NCBI GenBank assembly: GCA_964035545.1
Contig: OZ037767.1
Location: 4,711,680 to 4,775,679 of the forward strand
Length of the DNA stretch: 64,000 nucleotides
Reading direction: 5' to 3'
Origin: Bugula neritina
Taxonomy: Eukaryota; Bryozoa; Gymnolaemata; Cheilostomatida; Bugulidae
Positions 51,101-59,200 of the stretch are shown here, one piece after another. Each line of letters begins with the position of its first letter. The first letter of the stretch is position 1. Both the position numbers and the translations under genes were made by a program. A model generated the notes under the pieces. The model saw only the letters and a list, made by a program, of their open reading frames with translations, had not been told where the DNA came from and searched no databases.

Positions 51101-52058
51101 TAATTAGATGTTTAAGATGCCATGTTTACAAAGCTACATCATTCCTAACTGTTCTCTACTGAGCTTTGTATAATATTTTGGTGAAACCGACAATTAAGTG
51201 CTATACCACGGAATATGAAACCGTTGCCACAGCTAAATATTTCAACCCTTCAATTACAGGTTTGAAGTTTAAGCTCATATCAAGAAAAAACTTTTCTGTT
51301 TCAGTCTCGCTGCTTAAACTTATACCCAATCGAAAATTCAAATTTCAAATGTCTACCATATAGATGGAAAATACTTCAAGGGCCCATTCAAAAACATTCT
51401 TGCAATTATCTATGCATGGAAATTAATTCCTTTAGGCAGTACAGCACCAGCAATAATTAAGTGCAAGTGTTACCATTTATACTATGTCTTAATAACTTTT
51501 AATCTTGATATTTAGACAAAATTGTATATACTATAACTAGAGCATATTGTCTGTTCTTTTAAGCATTCAACTTAAATTTTATTAGATGTTGTGATTGTGC
51601 ATAATAAAAAACTTCTGTTTTTTAATTAGCCTTTCTACAATAACAGGGAATGTTTGTAGGCTGTAGCAGTAGCCATCTATAGCATCTGGCCATTACAAGA
51701 TTTGTGTTATCCATAGACCTATAGCAATTCAGCTTGACTGACTATAAAAACTATGAGACAAATTATTTTAATACTTTCATCAAACTCCTACTGGTCTTTG
51801 TGATTCAATACTAATAAAACATATATAATTATTATGCAGGTATGCACATAATTGGTGCAATTAGAACTACAATCCGATTTCAAATTTATATAACTTTAAT
51901 TCAGAGTAGTTTATACAGTAGTATAGAAGCCTGGGATACTTACCTGCAGTTGCTAATGTTGGTTCCAACGCTGCCAACACACACGCAAAGAGCAGCAGCC
52001 TACTAACCCTGCACTCCATGGTGTCTGTTCAATGCTTGTCCCTTCAACTCTAAATCAT
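39109..52058 (-). CDS. WSC-WSC-sushi single-pass membrane protein, complete, interrupted by a retrotransposon in an intron
   Basis: Seven coding exons: 51944-52019 (start codon at 52019), 50746-50886, 49204-49356, 48578-48718, 40236-40397, 39745-39966, 39109-39290 (1,077 nt, 358 aa). Every intron is phase 1. Residues 1-25 form a signal peptide (MECRVSRLLLFACVLAAL). WSC domain 1 runs GSYRSYCVGS ... KCYCGTKFVGS ... NNAIYE. WSC domain 2 runs NLGCYKDTSS ... NHYAGVQAGNMCYCGDCC ... QICGGDKANIVYKL. A CCP/sushi domain follows (four Cys, from GCGEPPSIENAKLIP to SLKCEK). Then come a TM helix (EYFVGAAIALVLVGITWGI), a basic stop-transfer KVCKRRND and a tail of about 40 aa ending PPTNYDTI. WSC domains bind glycans; CCP domains are extracellular adhesion modules, so a cell-surface recognition or adhesion role is likely. 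A 5' UTR exon border is seen at 52058 (acceptor CTACAG). No known orthologue name is assigned. Confidence 0.93.
39444..39490. repeat. CA/GT inverted tract, potential hairpin or Z-DNA
   Basis: A (CA)n run followed by CGCGTGCGCG and a (GT)n run makes alternating purine-pyrimidine sequence that can also fold back on itself. It is in the intron between the sushi exon and the TM exon of the WSC gene. Confidence 0.7.
40536..40841 (-). repeat. 3' LTR of the Gypsy element
   Basis: Second LTR copy, identical by eye to 47678-47983. It may supply a premature poly(A) site to WSC-gene transcripts, because it lies in the same orientation in an intron. Confidence 0.95.
40842..40852 (-). other. Polypurine tract
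   Basis: Minus strand GGAGGGGGCAG lies immediately before the 3' LTR, where the plus-strand primer is expected. Confidence 0.75.
40853..41109 (-). other. Element 3' untranslated region
   Basis: This is AT-rich sequence between the stop of the C2H2 ORF and the polypurine tract, with an A-run, a G-run and no long open frame. Confidence 0.7.
41110..42183 (-). CDS. C2H2 zinc-finger/coiled-coil protein, extra 3' ORF of the Gypsy element
   Basis: 357 codons between pol and the 3' LTR, the position of env in retroviruses, but with no signal peptide, TM or fusion features. The N-terminus is acidic (LEDDE-like, DVNDDEDTVMADGLLDLELD). The middle has two finger-like modules: CNLCQQRFTTHRRLKVHL...H and CPCGEYSYNRDYLLRHQ...C. 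The C-terminus is a Ser/Pro linker and a heptad-like helix (LREVEARAHDLEQEVYRLA) ending IKRMKRAARS. An acidic region plus fingers suggests a nucleic-acid-binding or regulatory protein. The family is not recognised. Confidence 0.8.
   Translation of the reverse strand: METGSMPVNSELIQQIESELLGTTFHVNDDEDTVMADGLLDLELDTVLGQSTHDSSVPRVHSKSCDSQASNGRQSLELCCKDPPRSNNNSTFVDTLAPVSPGIPSLEMAWDPEPAPTTSTTRQLPPQLEATSNWITPATEREIRTHQGGESNRECNLCQQRFTTHRRLKVHLPQHYITTFCPCGEYSYNRDYLLRHQRTMQCYQGHVYEVDESSYPAFLNAIKPLITDSARLSRLEQGFPSPRPIISGAADKPTQSTNSPPHSPLRMPHTFPRVVLQRVDTNAYTLPPSLPSSERKRHRQPTSSRSSPWARNLREVEARAHDLEQEVYRLAPRVQAASSELKYLQESIKRMKRAARS
42201..42854 (-). CDS. Pro/Glu-rich frame overlapping the end of pol (possible Pol C-terminal extension)
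   Basis: About 213 codons open in another frame behind an 11-base C run (minus strand; 42844-42854). Losing one C, or a +1 shift, would carry pol directly into it. The product is basic at first (TTTRGRRRHG), then Pro/Glu/Thr-rich, then has RGQRTRKPPPYLKDFVCDC, common near polyprotein ends, and a Cys-rich CWSCEPHANINFC. It ends with CCAG|GTAAGC, which resembles a splice donor, 17 bases before the next ORF. There is no signal peptide or TM. It may be a real extension, or its separation may be a sequencing length error in the homopolymer. Confidence 0.6.
   Translation of the reverse strand, partial: PPPPLLEPRRQTTTRGRRRHGPEYEVVIPREENLVREERQLLSTEACPPPPSLIPSLPETEPVPEVQTPTEGGAPSGEQEELTANGEVETPLEAPTNEPASVSPPLERGQRTRKPPPYLKDFVCDCIRSGAHESRGENRTIKCWSCEPHANINFCEGGIVGGINARKANSSDLVPQKRCSAFSYADIAKGRRISQPAPTLPRTLSMDINTEFPGKPV
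42787..46479 (-). CDS. pol: Pol polyprotein: protease, reverse transcriptase, RNase H, integrase
   Basis: About 1,230 codons. Aspartic protease: LLDSGCTTNLLS near residue 25. Reverse transcriptase: WSSPVVLVRKKDGSWRFCVD, LPFGLTSAPATFQRLM and catalytic YLDDVIVIS. RNase H: ILDMDASDQNVGAVLSQ with TRKELLAVI and LRTDHASLIWL. Integrase: zinc-binding HKQAHAGVKR...CEICQASK, then catalytic VDLVGPMP, HSDQGAQF and NGVVERNNRM (D,D,E). The C-terminal GPY-like module is LKPKFVGPYVVVE. All key catalytic residues are present. The frame lacks a good start codon of its own, consistent with expression by frameshifting. It ends shortly after a C11 tract, where another frame opens. Confidence 0.95.
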   Translation of the reverse strand: MKVQPHGESYFLPGKVAGNAVTFLLDSGCTTNLLSRRVFEALPRRDRDRVRPYTGEHGTLEDGSCIPFYGIIELPGRVRDQAVQETFIIGQLEEDAILGMPFLKQHQCRIDFSKSVVLMGGRELACVDKFGRPLVGGVQVVRNCTVPGRSRATIHCRVNSNRIARLGVVESAHERIQLASSLNRLTERGEVLVQCVNPFTEPIELPAGSMLGRFHSVQEEDVGPSLGDATEATPRHPIQGRGAVPTHLRELYETASGGCASNRERQAMAKLLRDYGDVFSSGEHDVGLTGIVRHEIPLTAGTVPVRQPTRRLGPEKEKEVSRQVRDLLDRRLIEPAHSAWSSPVVLVRKKDGSWRFCVDYRKLNSVTIQDAYPLPRIDESLDALAGSKYFSTLDLLSGYWQVPLSPDAQEKAAFITRDGLWKWKVLPFGLTSAPATFQRLMEQVLSGLHWKTLLVYLDDVIVISPDFETHVSRLQEVFERLRGAGLKLKPSKCALLQPEVKYLGHVVGRNGVATDPEKVRAVEDWVTPQDLTGLRAFLGLVGYYRQYIPDFAGIAQPLNRLTAKGVTWQWTPVEQEAFDRLKGCLLTAPILAYPDPTLEYILDMDASDQNVGAVLSQVQEGQEVVVAYYSKSLSPAERNYCTTRKELLAVIKSVKHFRPYLYGRKFRLRTDHASLIWLCRRAEPSSQVARWLEILAEFSYRIEHRPGKRHSNADGLSRRPDGGCKQCLNIERRDGGPPRCELETLAHHGAPFDWDRGQLRQRVDESPEDVQNLRANPVLAGNVRELKKLQEELPGVVADIYRAKREGRRPSEERIRQGCAEFRLYCQRWDSLRIGQDGLLTISLAASGRHPERKRVVCPTAIRRELIWDTHKQAHAGVKRVISKLRLRWYWPQMERDVRLRVKQCEICQASKHSRPPGEAGRRRLYAGRPWQVVAVDLVGPMPLTPRGNNWILVLTDHFTRWADALAIPDASAPTVARALDQHVFCYFGLPEQIHSDQGAQFQSQLMSDLCHLWGVNQSRTTPYHPQGNGVVERNNRMLGDALRSLLLGRGQEEWDTVLPQVMRAYRSTPHTSTGETPNLLMLGRETRVPDHLTYHVPEQDNSVHEYASELVERMKAAHDILRQQQWKVRHEDSDEPPLYQTGDKVWMVNYRRRRGQADKLKPKFVGPYVVVEAMPNHTYKIERSGQVSIQNESRLKPYWASPDGVGEAPPPVVRAQEADNDARATAAWT
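46476..46485 (-). promoter_or_regulatory. Second slippery site (G7 before TGA) leading into pol
   Basis: On the minus strand the middle frame reads GCG GGG GGG TGA. A -1 slip on the seven G residues changes the next codon to GTG and enters the protease frame. Homopolymer slip sites next to a stop are used by several retroelements. Translational use here is inferred. Confidence 0.6.
46476..46829 (-). CDS. Basic middle frame between gag and pol (nucleocapsid-like)
   Basis: About 115 codons open in the -1 frame relative to gag, from the GTTAAAC site to a TGA at 46476-46478. It has Arg/Pro-rich blocks (GGTRRRLSVRTRRN, HQPRRRKPRKSRVKPPP) and an acidic patch, but no CCHC box. It has no start codon role of its own and would be made only as a gag fusion. 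I infer an RNA-binding nucleocapsid-like role from its charge and position. At its end a G7 run precedes the stop. Confidence 0.65.
   Translation of the reverse strand, partial: VKLSRPADTLPPRGPQLKEYGGTRRRLSVRTRRNIPPEWQVPRRTSRPARRPSTFSLPLANRFHRLPREEEPATEMEPEGPVESPKPCRHQPRRRKPRKSRVKPPPSCQSRTAHAGG
46778..47644 (-). CDS. gag: Gag-like protein of the Gypsy element
   Basis: 288 aa starting at METENARMQPPP, 14 bases after the PBS. It contains the Ty3-type retrotransposon gag fold: FTGSEDVEQFIQEFREVMEV, a central ARFGTSVIDARTKLERL and a later DAFVQSLNDLGLDHHLRAKG. It would form the capsid of intracellular particles. No CCHC zinc knuckle is seen; the C-terminal residues are Gly/Gln/Arg-rich. The stop lies just after a stem-loop that follows a slippery GTTAAAC, so part of the product is probably extended into the next frame. 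Confidence 0.9.
   Translation of the reverse strand: METENARMQPPPVEGERRNAVNPVNREGEEAYRHCLKAPTFTGSEDVEQFIQEFREVMEVAQWPHRVALIQLRRAVTEQAKPYGVGTDVDGILAALRARFGTSVIDARTKLERLCRTPQTSLQEHAATVKKLAQIAYSDLPAQHQERYTYDAFVQSLNDLGLDHHLRAKGITRIEDALKAGEAYLLATQMHRAQRNPPVVGVSAARATTGSEALPLEAEVDRMVEMLGQLVTILAGAGPGQALRVPPTPVGQGWSSADQDQGQKGRPQYQGALNCHGPRTLSLPAGRN
46785..46829 (-). promoter_or_regulatory. Predicted -1 ribosomal frameshift signal (gag to middle frame)
   Basis: Minus strand GTTAAAC (46829-46823) is in the correct gag register (TTA AAC as codons). Five bases later come two perfect 10-bp complementary arms, CGGCCCGCGG (46817-46808) and CCGCGGGCCG (46794-46785), with a 13-base loop. This is the standard slippery heptamer, spacer and stem-loop layout. 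A -1 shift enters the next open frame; the gag stop lies just beyond the stem. Confidence 0.8.
47659..47676 (-). other. Primer-binding site, tRNA-Leu(AAG)
   Basis: One base after the 5' LTR end, minus strand TGGTGGCAGCGGTGGGAT is the exact complement of the 3' end (with CCA) that I recall for animal tRNA-Leu(AAG), ATCCCACCGCTGCCACCA. This would prime minus-strand DNA synthesis. Confidence 0.85.
47678..47983 (-). repeat. 5' LTR of the Gypsy element
   Basis: 306 bp, matching 40536-40841 at every base I compared. On the minus strand it starts TGTGGTGGCTCGTGG and ends CTATAACA. A TATA-like TTATAAAACAG string, on the plus strand, lies in the middle. It should contain the element promoter. Confidence 0.95.
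49404..49615. mobile_element. Short hAT-like MITE copy in WSC-gene intron
   Basis: The left end TGGTGTCATCCCAT and the right end ...GGGATGAAACC are inverted repeats, flanked by 8-bp GTTTCAAA on both sides (49396-49403 and 49616-49623). The right arm (TAGCGTCCAAGTGGGAAGCT) matches both arms of the longer copy at 50166-50623. It is probably an internally deleted member of the same family. It is 47 bases upstream, in the intron, of the acceptor of exon 49204-49356. Confidence 0.8.
50166..50623. mobile_element. hAT-like MITE, longer copy
   Basis: The 458-bp element has inverted ends GGTGTCATCCTAGATAGACG and (reverse of right end) GGTTTCATCTCAAATAAAAG, followed by the shared GCTTCCCAGTTAGAC. A perfect 8-bp target duplication CTATTATA lies at 50158-50165 and 50624-50631. 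The 8-bp duplication is typical of hAT elements. There is no coding capacity. Confidence 0.88.
50951..51034. repeat. Two tandem copies of a 40-bp unit
   Basis: Both copies contain ATTTGACTCTCTC and AAGCAGCTCCAAGTTGGA. They lie in WSC-gene intron 1, about 60 bases before the acceptor of exon 50746-50886. Confidence 0.85.
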
Positions 52059-53222
52059 CTGTAGAAAAATAAAGTTTCCTCAAGTTACGTAAATAATATC
52101 CGCTTATCATGGAGCAGTGCTTTACCCATTGACCAACAGAACATAAATGAAATCATCGCTGGCTAAATTCAACAAAAACATCTGCATTGATAACACAATG
52201 TTAAATCGATTTTTTTGACAAAGCATTTAACATCCAATACAGAGTAATATTTCTATGCTTATTTACTAGTATATAATATAATAGCAATGTATTATAATAG
52301 TATGGAGATGCTGTGCAGTTTCGTTTAGGAATGGAAAGTTTTATATAACATTTACAAATGAAAGCTAGTGTTGACTTGATTATTTGGTAAATTTAGTCTA
52401 TCAAAATTATCATGCCATAATTTTACTTACGATTGTCATGTGATTACTTCTTTGTAGCGATTCAATTTAGTTCAACTAACTGTTTTAGCTCTGGAAATGA
52501 TGACCTATTGATGCTTTCAAATAAGCTACACCCATATTACACAATAAAGCTTTGCAATCATTGGATGAGAACAAAAAGATATACTTTTTTAGTTTATATC
52601 AATCAGTTTATCTGGAAAACACTTTAAGATTAACTAGTGTTAGGCTAGTTTACAAGTCATAACTTGCACGTTGAAGTATTTTATTATTCATCAAGGTGTT
52701 CTATTAATAGTGTAAATGTATAAAAAAGTATATTCAATAAAGGTTTTTCTAGTTGTAAATACTGAAATATTGTCATTATTAGCTTGCCTAACAATTTGTT
52801 AATATAGTGTGTTAGAACACACACCTCTATTCTTTTATATCAATTAGTAACACTAGTCAGTCTACTCAATATAGTACAACATAGTCATATTGAGCTAGTA
52901 GTCTTTATAAATATAAAGGCATAAAGTTTCACTATAAAAATATATAGTGTTATACTTCTGTATGGAGTACACAAGCACTTGAAGGCTATAAGACAAAGAG
53001 ATCAGATATACAAATATAGAGCTGGAGACTCCAATAACATTGTTGAACATTTTCTTTCCAACTTTCTGTTATTTATCAAAACATGCAGCCCTGAGAAATC
53101 AAAACTTTGAAGACATAAATTGAAATGGGCTTCCCTCAGCAACCCTACAGCAGTTTATGATGATGAGTTCTACAATCTCAGTTTACTAATAGTTCCACTG
53201 AGTCCAGAGATACACCACCACC
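52059..53222. other. Spacer between the WSC gene and LRRC9
   Basis: This contains the upstream region of the WSC gene (its first intron in the 5' UTR and an unlocated promoter) and the 3' flank of LRRC9. It is AT-rich and no gene is supported. Confidence 0.5.
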
Positions 53223-56200
53223 TCACTTTCGGTTGAGTCTCCCAAACTGACTGCTGGGTTGGCCAGACTCACTGTAGTGGAGGTTTCTGGTTGGTTGACT
53301 TCCAGGAGGGTTCTGATTAGAGTATGAAGACTGGATGTGGAAGTTCTGGCCCTGCATTCTCGTCTGGTTAGAAGTCTGGCTGATCTTTGCCTTCCGAGCT
53401 GAAATATTAGCAGTCTAGCAAACGTGTTGAATTAGGAATTTACATAAAAACACTGCAGTGAGAGAAAGTGACAAAGTTACACACAGTGAAAACTCATATT
53501 CAGTTTACATAAACTGATAGAAAACCTGTGTGTTTTGAAGACCAGATTCTGGTCACAAAAACTATTATATGTCTCCTGCATTTTTCTAAACAAGCTATAT
53601 TTATGCTCAGGCAGCATAACTGTTAAAATGTATTTTGTAATTATTTACATGAAACGCACTAAGAGAGAAGCAAACCAAAACAAAGGACAGAGAAATTTAG
53701 TCTGAGAACTGATTTATAGACTAGCGGAGATGCAAGAGAGAAGTTTGGTGCTCCACAGTAGTCTGAAATGTGAACACCGCAAGTAAAACAAGCTTCATGT
53801 ACTGCACTAGCTGTATGTATCATCATTTCTACCTGCGAATCCTCTATAGCTTGTAACTCCACTGCCTGCTATTTTAATTGAAAAACATTTAGTTTACCCA
53901 AAACAGTAGAAATATGGCAATATAGTGCATATTATAACATATCTTAACAATACATTACCAAATACATAATATTTATATACTGTAATCTAACAATACAGTA
54001 CATTGTACAGATGCATAAATATTTTAAGGAAAATACAGGATAACCATAAAATTACTGTTTTCTAATGTTCATACTAGATTTGACTACCATAAAAGCACAA
54101 TAAAGAACTACAATATACACTTTATACAGCATTACATGCATGTTCACTACATGCAAGTGATAGTGTCATTAGACCATAACCAAGATAGGAAAAGTTTTAT
54201 AAGTAAACAGCAAAAGACACAATAAAATGCATGTCATTAAATACAAGTGAAGAAAAAACAACACAAAATTCACTTTTCTTTGGAAATATTATAAACAGTA
54301 AATATTCCTCTATGCTAACATCAGAGAACACTTATATACTCTTTCCCCACTGTGCACAACTTGTAAGTATTTAGCATGACTTGAAACATCTCAAAGTGAA
54401 CATTTTAGCCCATGCACCAAGCAGACCATATCATTGGTTTCCTTATACAAAAATGTGATAAGCAAGCCGTTACAATTATCACACTTGTTTGAAAAACTAA
54501 AGCTAATTCAATATCCTAAAAAGAAACTACAATTTAAATGCTAATATTTTCCAAGCAGTCACATCAAATTCCCAAGAATAGAGTAATTGTTTCATGAATA
54601 AAAACGGTTGAAAGTTCACAAGCCATGCAGGAGAGAAATGAGTGAATCAGATCAAAATGAAAGCTCATCATACATCTACTATGGCTACTAACAACTAGTC
54701 ATACAGCATTACCAAGTATACACCTACCCAATGGTATAAACCGTATAGAGATCGCTGAAATACACGCATGGCAGAGTACAGAGCTCAATTTCTAAATTAA
54801 ATTAGCCCTAGAGTCAAATTTTTGGAATTCAATGAAAATTGTAAAATTCAATTCAAACTAAAGCACTTACAAGCATGCCTCACGGAAATGATGGTCATTA
54901 TGTCAATTTAATTGAGAACTTTTATCCAAAACTAGAAGATTTTTATAGAGCAGAACTTGTTAAAGTTTTTGCTACTGACCCTGTCTAAACCTTTTGTTTC
55001 AGTAGAATAAATAATATTGCAGTTCACTATATTATGCAGTGTTTACTTCATGCATCAGAGAAGGCATTAAATTGCATTTCAACAGCTCTCTCTTTCCAAT
55101 AACCATTAGTTATATAACTTTAGTGCATAGCTAGCACATTATGTTATGTAGTATGTAGTAAATTGTTCTACTGCAAACATTTTAAATTCCTACATTTTTG
55201 GGTTATAAATTAACTTCAACTTATATTTTGATTAGAAAAACATGAAGCTAAAACTCCCATGCTATTTCTTTATTTAGGATATTAAAATTTAGATTCACGG
55301 GCTTTCCATGTACCGATCTCAGATCGATCTCGCTGAGATCGATCTGAGCAATGTGCTCAGATCGATCATTTTTCCATGAGAGTGTCAGATCGATCTCTCG
55401 GAGTTGCCTCCTCTTAGGTGAAGACTACTTTATTAGTATATTTTTTTTCACCCACCTAAGTGATAAAAGCTACTGCTGTTGAAAAACAAAATTTTCATAG
55501 TCTAAAATTTAACGTCAGCTATAAACTCTACACAGTAAAGCTTTTAATATGAAGTAATTTGGCCAATTTAAGATAATTGATTTTAATATTTTAGCTTGAC
55601 AGCTTATATAAAATTTATAGCTGTTGTGCAGCTTATTTATAAAATTACGGGATTATTAGGCTTAAGATTGCGCAGCAAATAACTAATGGCAGTGCGTTAT
55701 ACTAGTCGTTTAAATTCAATTTAAATGCTCTCACTTTTTGTATCTTCCAGCGTCTATAATTTTACATAATTAAGTTTTCTTAATCATTTTACTAAAATTC
55801 AAAGTTTTGTCACTTGAAAAGATGGCCATCTTAATTATTAAGTACTTTGCTTAGTAATTAACAATAAGTTATCATATTCATTAGCAGACAACATTTTAGC
55901 GAGCAGTCATTTTTCTACTTCTCGGATCGATCTTTCGTCTTTCCATGGTCTTATTGCCTTGAGATCGATCTGAGTTCGAGCTCTACAGACCGACCAGCTC
56001 AGAACGACTGAGATCGATCTTTGGCGTCTTTCCATGGATCGATCTCCCTGAGATCGATCTGAGATCGGTACATGGAAAGCCGGTGATTAACTTGAACTGC
56101 TGACAAAAGCTTTAGCACTTAGAAAGTTCTACTGACTTACTCCTATCATCTGCAGTAGAAAGCATTGAAGGGTCAAACTGCAGCGTCCCACTCCAGGGAG

Positions 56201-59200
56201 TCCTGTCTGCAAAGTTACCCAGGCTAACATTTGTGACCTTCACTGGTACTTGACCTTTGACATTAGTCACTGATTGGTTGATACCAGGAAGTAGCTGGTT
56301 GTTCTCCATCATCATCTGCTGTTGTTGCTATATTAAATAAAAAGCAGAATAAATTCACAATTTATTTCAAATCGATTAAGTAGCCACTTTAAAAGACACA
56401 ATAGTTTAATCATAACAACGGCATAATCTTTAATAATGTGTAACTGGTGGTCTATAGTTTAAAGTTGAGTTATGATATTTGGTCTCAGGTATATTCAAAT
56501 TGTTGATAGCAGTCACTAACACATAACATTTCTAGGCTATAAATCGCATTATGAAGTTTATAGAAAATACTGAATATAAATGAAAAATATTACCTCTTGC
56601 TGAATATAGTACAGAGAAGCTTTTAGTTGTTCTTCTTCGTTTACCGGAATTCCGTCTATGATTGTCAAAGATGGCATCTTGTACACTAGTAAGGGACGGT
56701 GCATGAGACGTCTCGACACTGGGCAACTTACTAGACTCAGCTCAATTAGTTGAGTCAGGGGAGATAACTTTTCCACTTCACTTAAATCTTGTATTCTATT
56801 CATGCCAAGGTACAGCCTTTGCAGACTTTCAAGGTAATGAAGGAAAGATAACTCTCTAATTCTACAAGCACATAATTAGAAGTATGGAATACTGTAAGTA
56901 CATCACATCCTCATAAATGACTACATTAGCTGAAATAACTGCCAATGAGCTCGATGTATAGGTAGCTAGCTACAAATAATATCAGTATGAGTTGCAGTTA
57001 CTCACAAGATCATGTATAAGAAAATTATCAGTTATTCTAGTCATAAATTAACAAATGTATCATGAAATACAAATGTAATTCAATTAAAGTTATATAAATG
57101 TTTACAGGAATACTTACTTAAACTTAAAACTTACATGATTAATATTTACCATAGTCATTAAACCTGCATGTCACAGAGCAAAAAATAAGTTACCCTTCCA
57201 TGTGTCAACATCATAAAAGTTAGAAAACCATGGACTAACCTGTTTTCCTCCATGTGCAGCTCTTGCAAGTTCCACTGGTGTACAAAGCTGTGCTCACTAA
57301 TAGTCTTTATTTTGTTCTTGTCTAAAACTAATTCTCTCAAGTCATGGAGACCCTCCAAACCTAAAACATTGGATGAATATATACCATAGGATAAAGTATT
57401 TTCAAGAAAACTCTATAACTTGAAAGACATACCAGATGTATTTGATTTTGTATATGAGTATTTGACAGACACTGTCTGAGCACCTGACCAATACAGTCAT
57501 GACTGTGTCAGGAGCACCTGCCCAATACAGTCATGACTGTGTCAGGAGCACCTGACCAATACAGTCATGACAGTGTCAGGAGCACCTGCCCAATGCAGTC
57601 ATGACTGTGTCAACACAGGACACCTGTAGCTGCTGTCACACCGTACCTGAAACAGTCTGCAGTTCATTTCCTTGCAAGAATAATGCTTTGAGATTAACCA
57701 ATCTGGAAACCTGGAGGACAGACAAATCCCGAATACCATTATAGCCCAAGTGTAGCACTTCGAGCGACTCCAGAACTGGTATTAGCCTGTCACTAGAGTA
57801 TTCTGAAGATTTGGGTTTCTCCAGCTTAGTGATACACTCTACTTTATTGTGATTCAAACACAATACCTGCAGTGCACAAAGTTATAGTTTTCAGCTAGTG
57901 AAAGAAAAGAACTTACAAACACAGCTTGTAGATGTTTTAGATGAGGTGCTTACACGCAGGTTGGGTAGATGCACCAGCCCCCCAACATTTGTAAGGTTGT
58001 TGTGCTCCAAGTTGACACTCCTCAGATTAACGAAAGCTTCTCCAGTGCCTAAGTCAATAGACTTGAGCGAGAGTTGTGGTACATCCAGCTCTCTTATTTC
58101 AGAGAACACCGAGTGACCAACTCTCTCAGCGACAAAGTCTGAGGTAAGCCTTCCACCGAGCAATTCCCGGGCTTTAACCAACTCGCTGCCCTCCTATAAA
58201 GTAAGAAACAAAACTATCATCATTTCCCAGAGTGCACCTCTAACTTGAGCACACTTCTAACTATAGTCAAGTATATGATATATAGTTAGTAGTTTCTATA
58301 AATAAGGCAAAACACTGTGCTTATGTATATGAAGTAACCTTTCATCATAACAATTACGATACAAAATAGTAGGTTGTTTCAATTTAAAGAGACGCGTTGA
58401 AAAAGCTTACTACTGGAGTCCCGTCAAATGCTTTTAGTGTACTAAGATGGTAAATCATGAAGAGTCGGTAGTTGTCTGCCTCCACCACTGGATTGCCACT
58501 CAGGTCCAGAATCATGAGAGTTGCACACCCCTGCCAGGTGGTTACACAGTAACGATATATTATACTTTACATGTAGTTTGTATGTAGCATATATATAGTA
58601 TGTTATACAATACAGTATGCCCTATCATATGCTACCTATGTTATATATATAATAACTGCTATGTATTGAACTAGCCTTGTCAATACACCACATAGATGCA
58701 TATTATGACATACCACATTTTATGTGCTCGGTTACTTTTTATTCTAATGTCTATTTGTTTAAACTCATTATATACAGTTTTTGCCATATCAATATACAAG
58801 CCAGTTGTTATTCTGTCACTGTTTATCTACATGTATTTTTATGTCAGTTACTTGTTAGCTTCAATACAATACAGTCATACATTCTACTCTACAGCCAATC
58901 TTACTTATACGTGCTTAATCTTACTGTTTACTCTTGTTTAACATACATAAATAACAAGAACACAACAATAACATGATATAGTACATAGTATATGTTATAT
59001 GTTATATACACAGTATATTATATAAAATGATGAAATATAGTTCAAACATGCAGCACAAGATAATATAAATCTGGTTTAGGTGTGGCGAAGGTCGCATCAA
59101 CAATCTAATTACTTAGCTAATTTTATTGGTTTGTGTTGTTTACAGTTAGTATATATTATATAAAGTTGGTTTCTAGATTTGTAATAACTATTATAAGCGA

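Noticed and set aside
53833-53868. Possible 12-codon LRRC9 exon (QAVELQAIEDSQ) with AG and GT borders
   Set aside because: It is phase 0 on both sides, whereas exon 56141-56327 ends in phase 1 and the last exon 53223-53398 starts in phase 1. Including it breaks the frame. A poison or alternative exon cannot be excluded.
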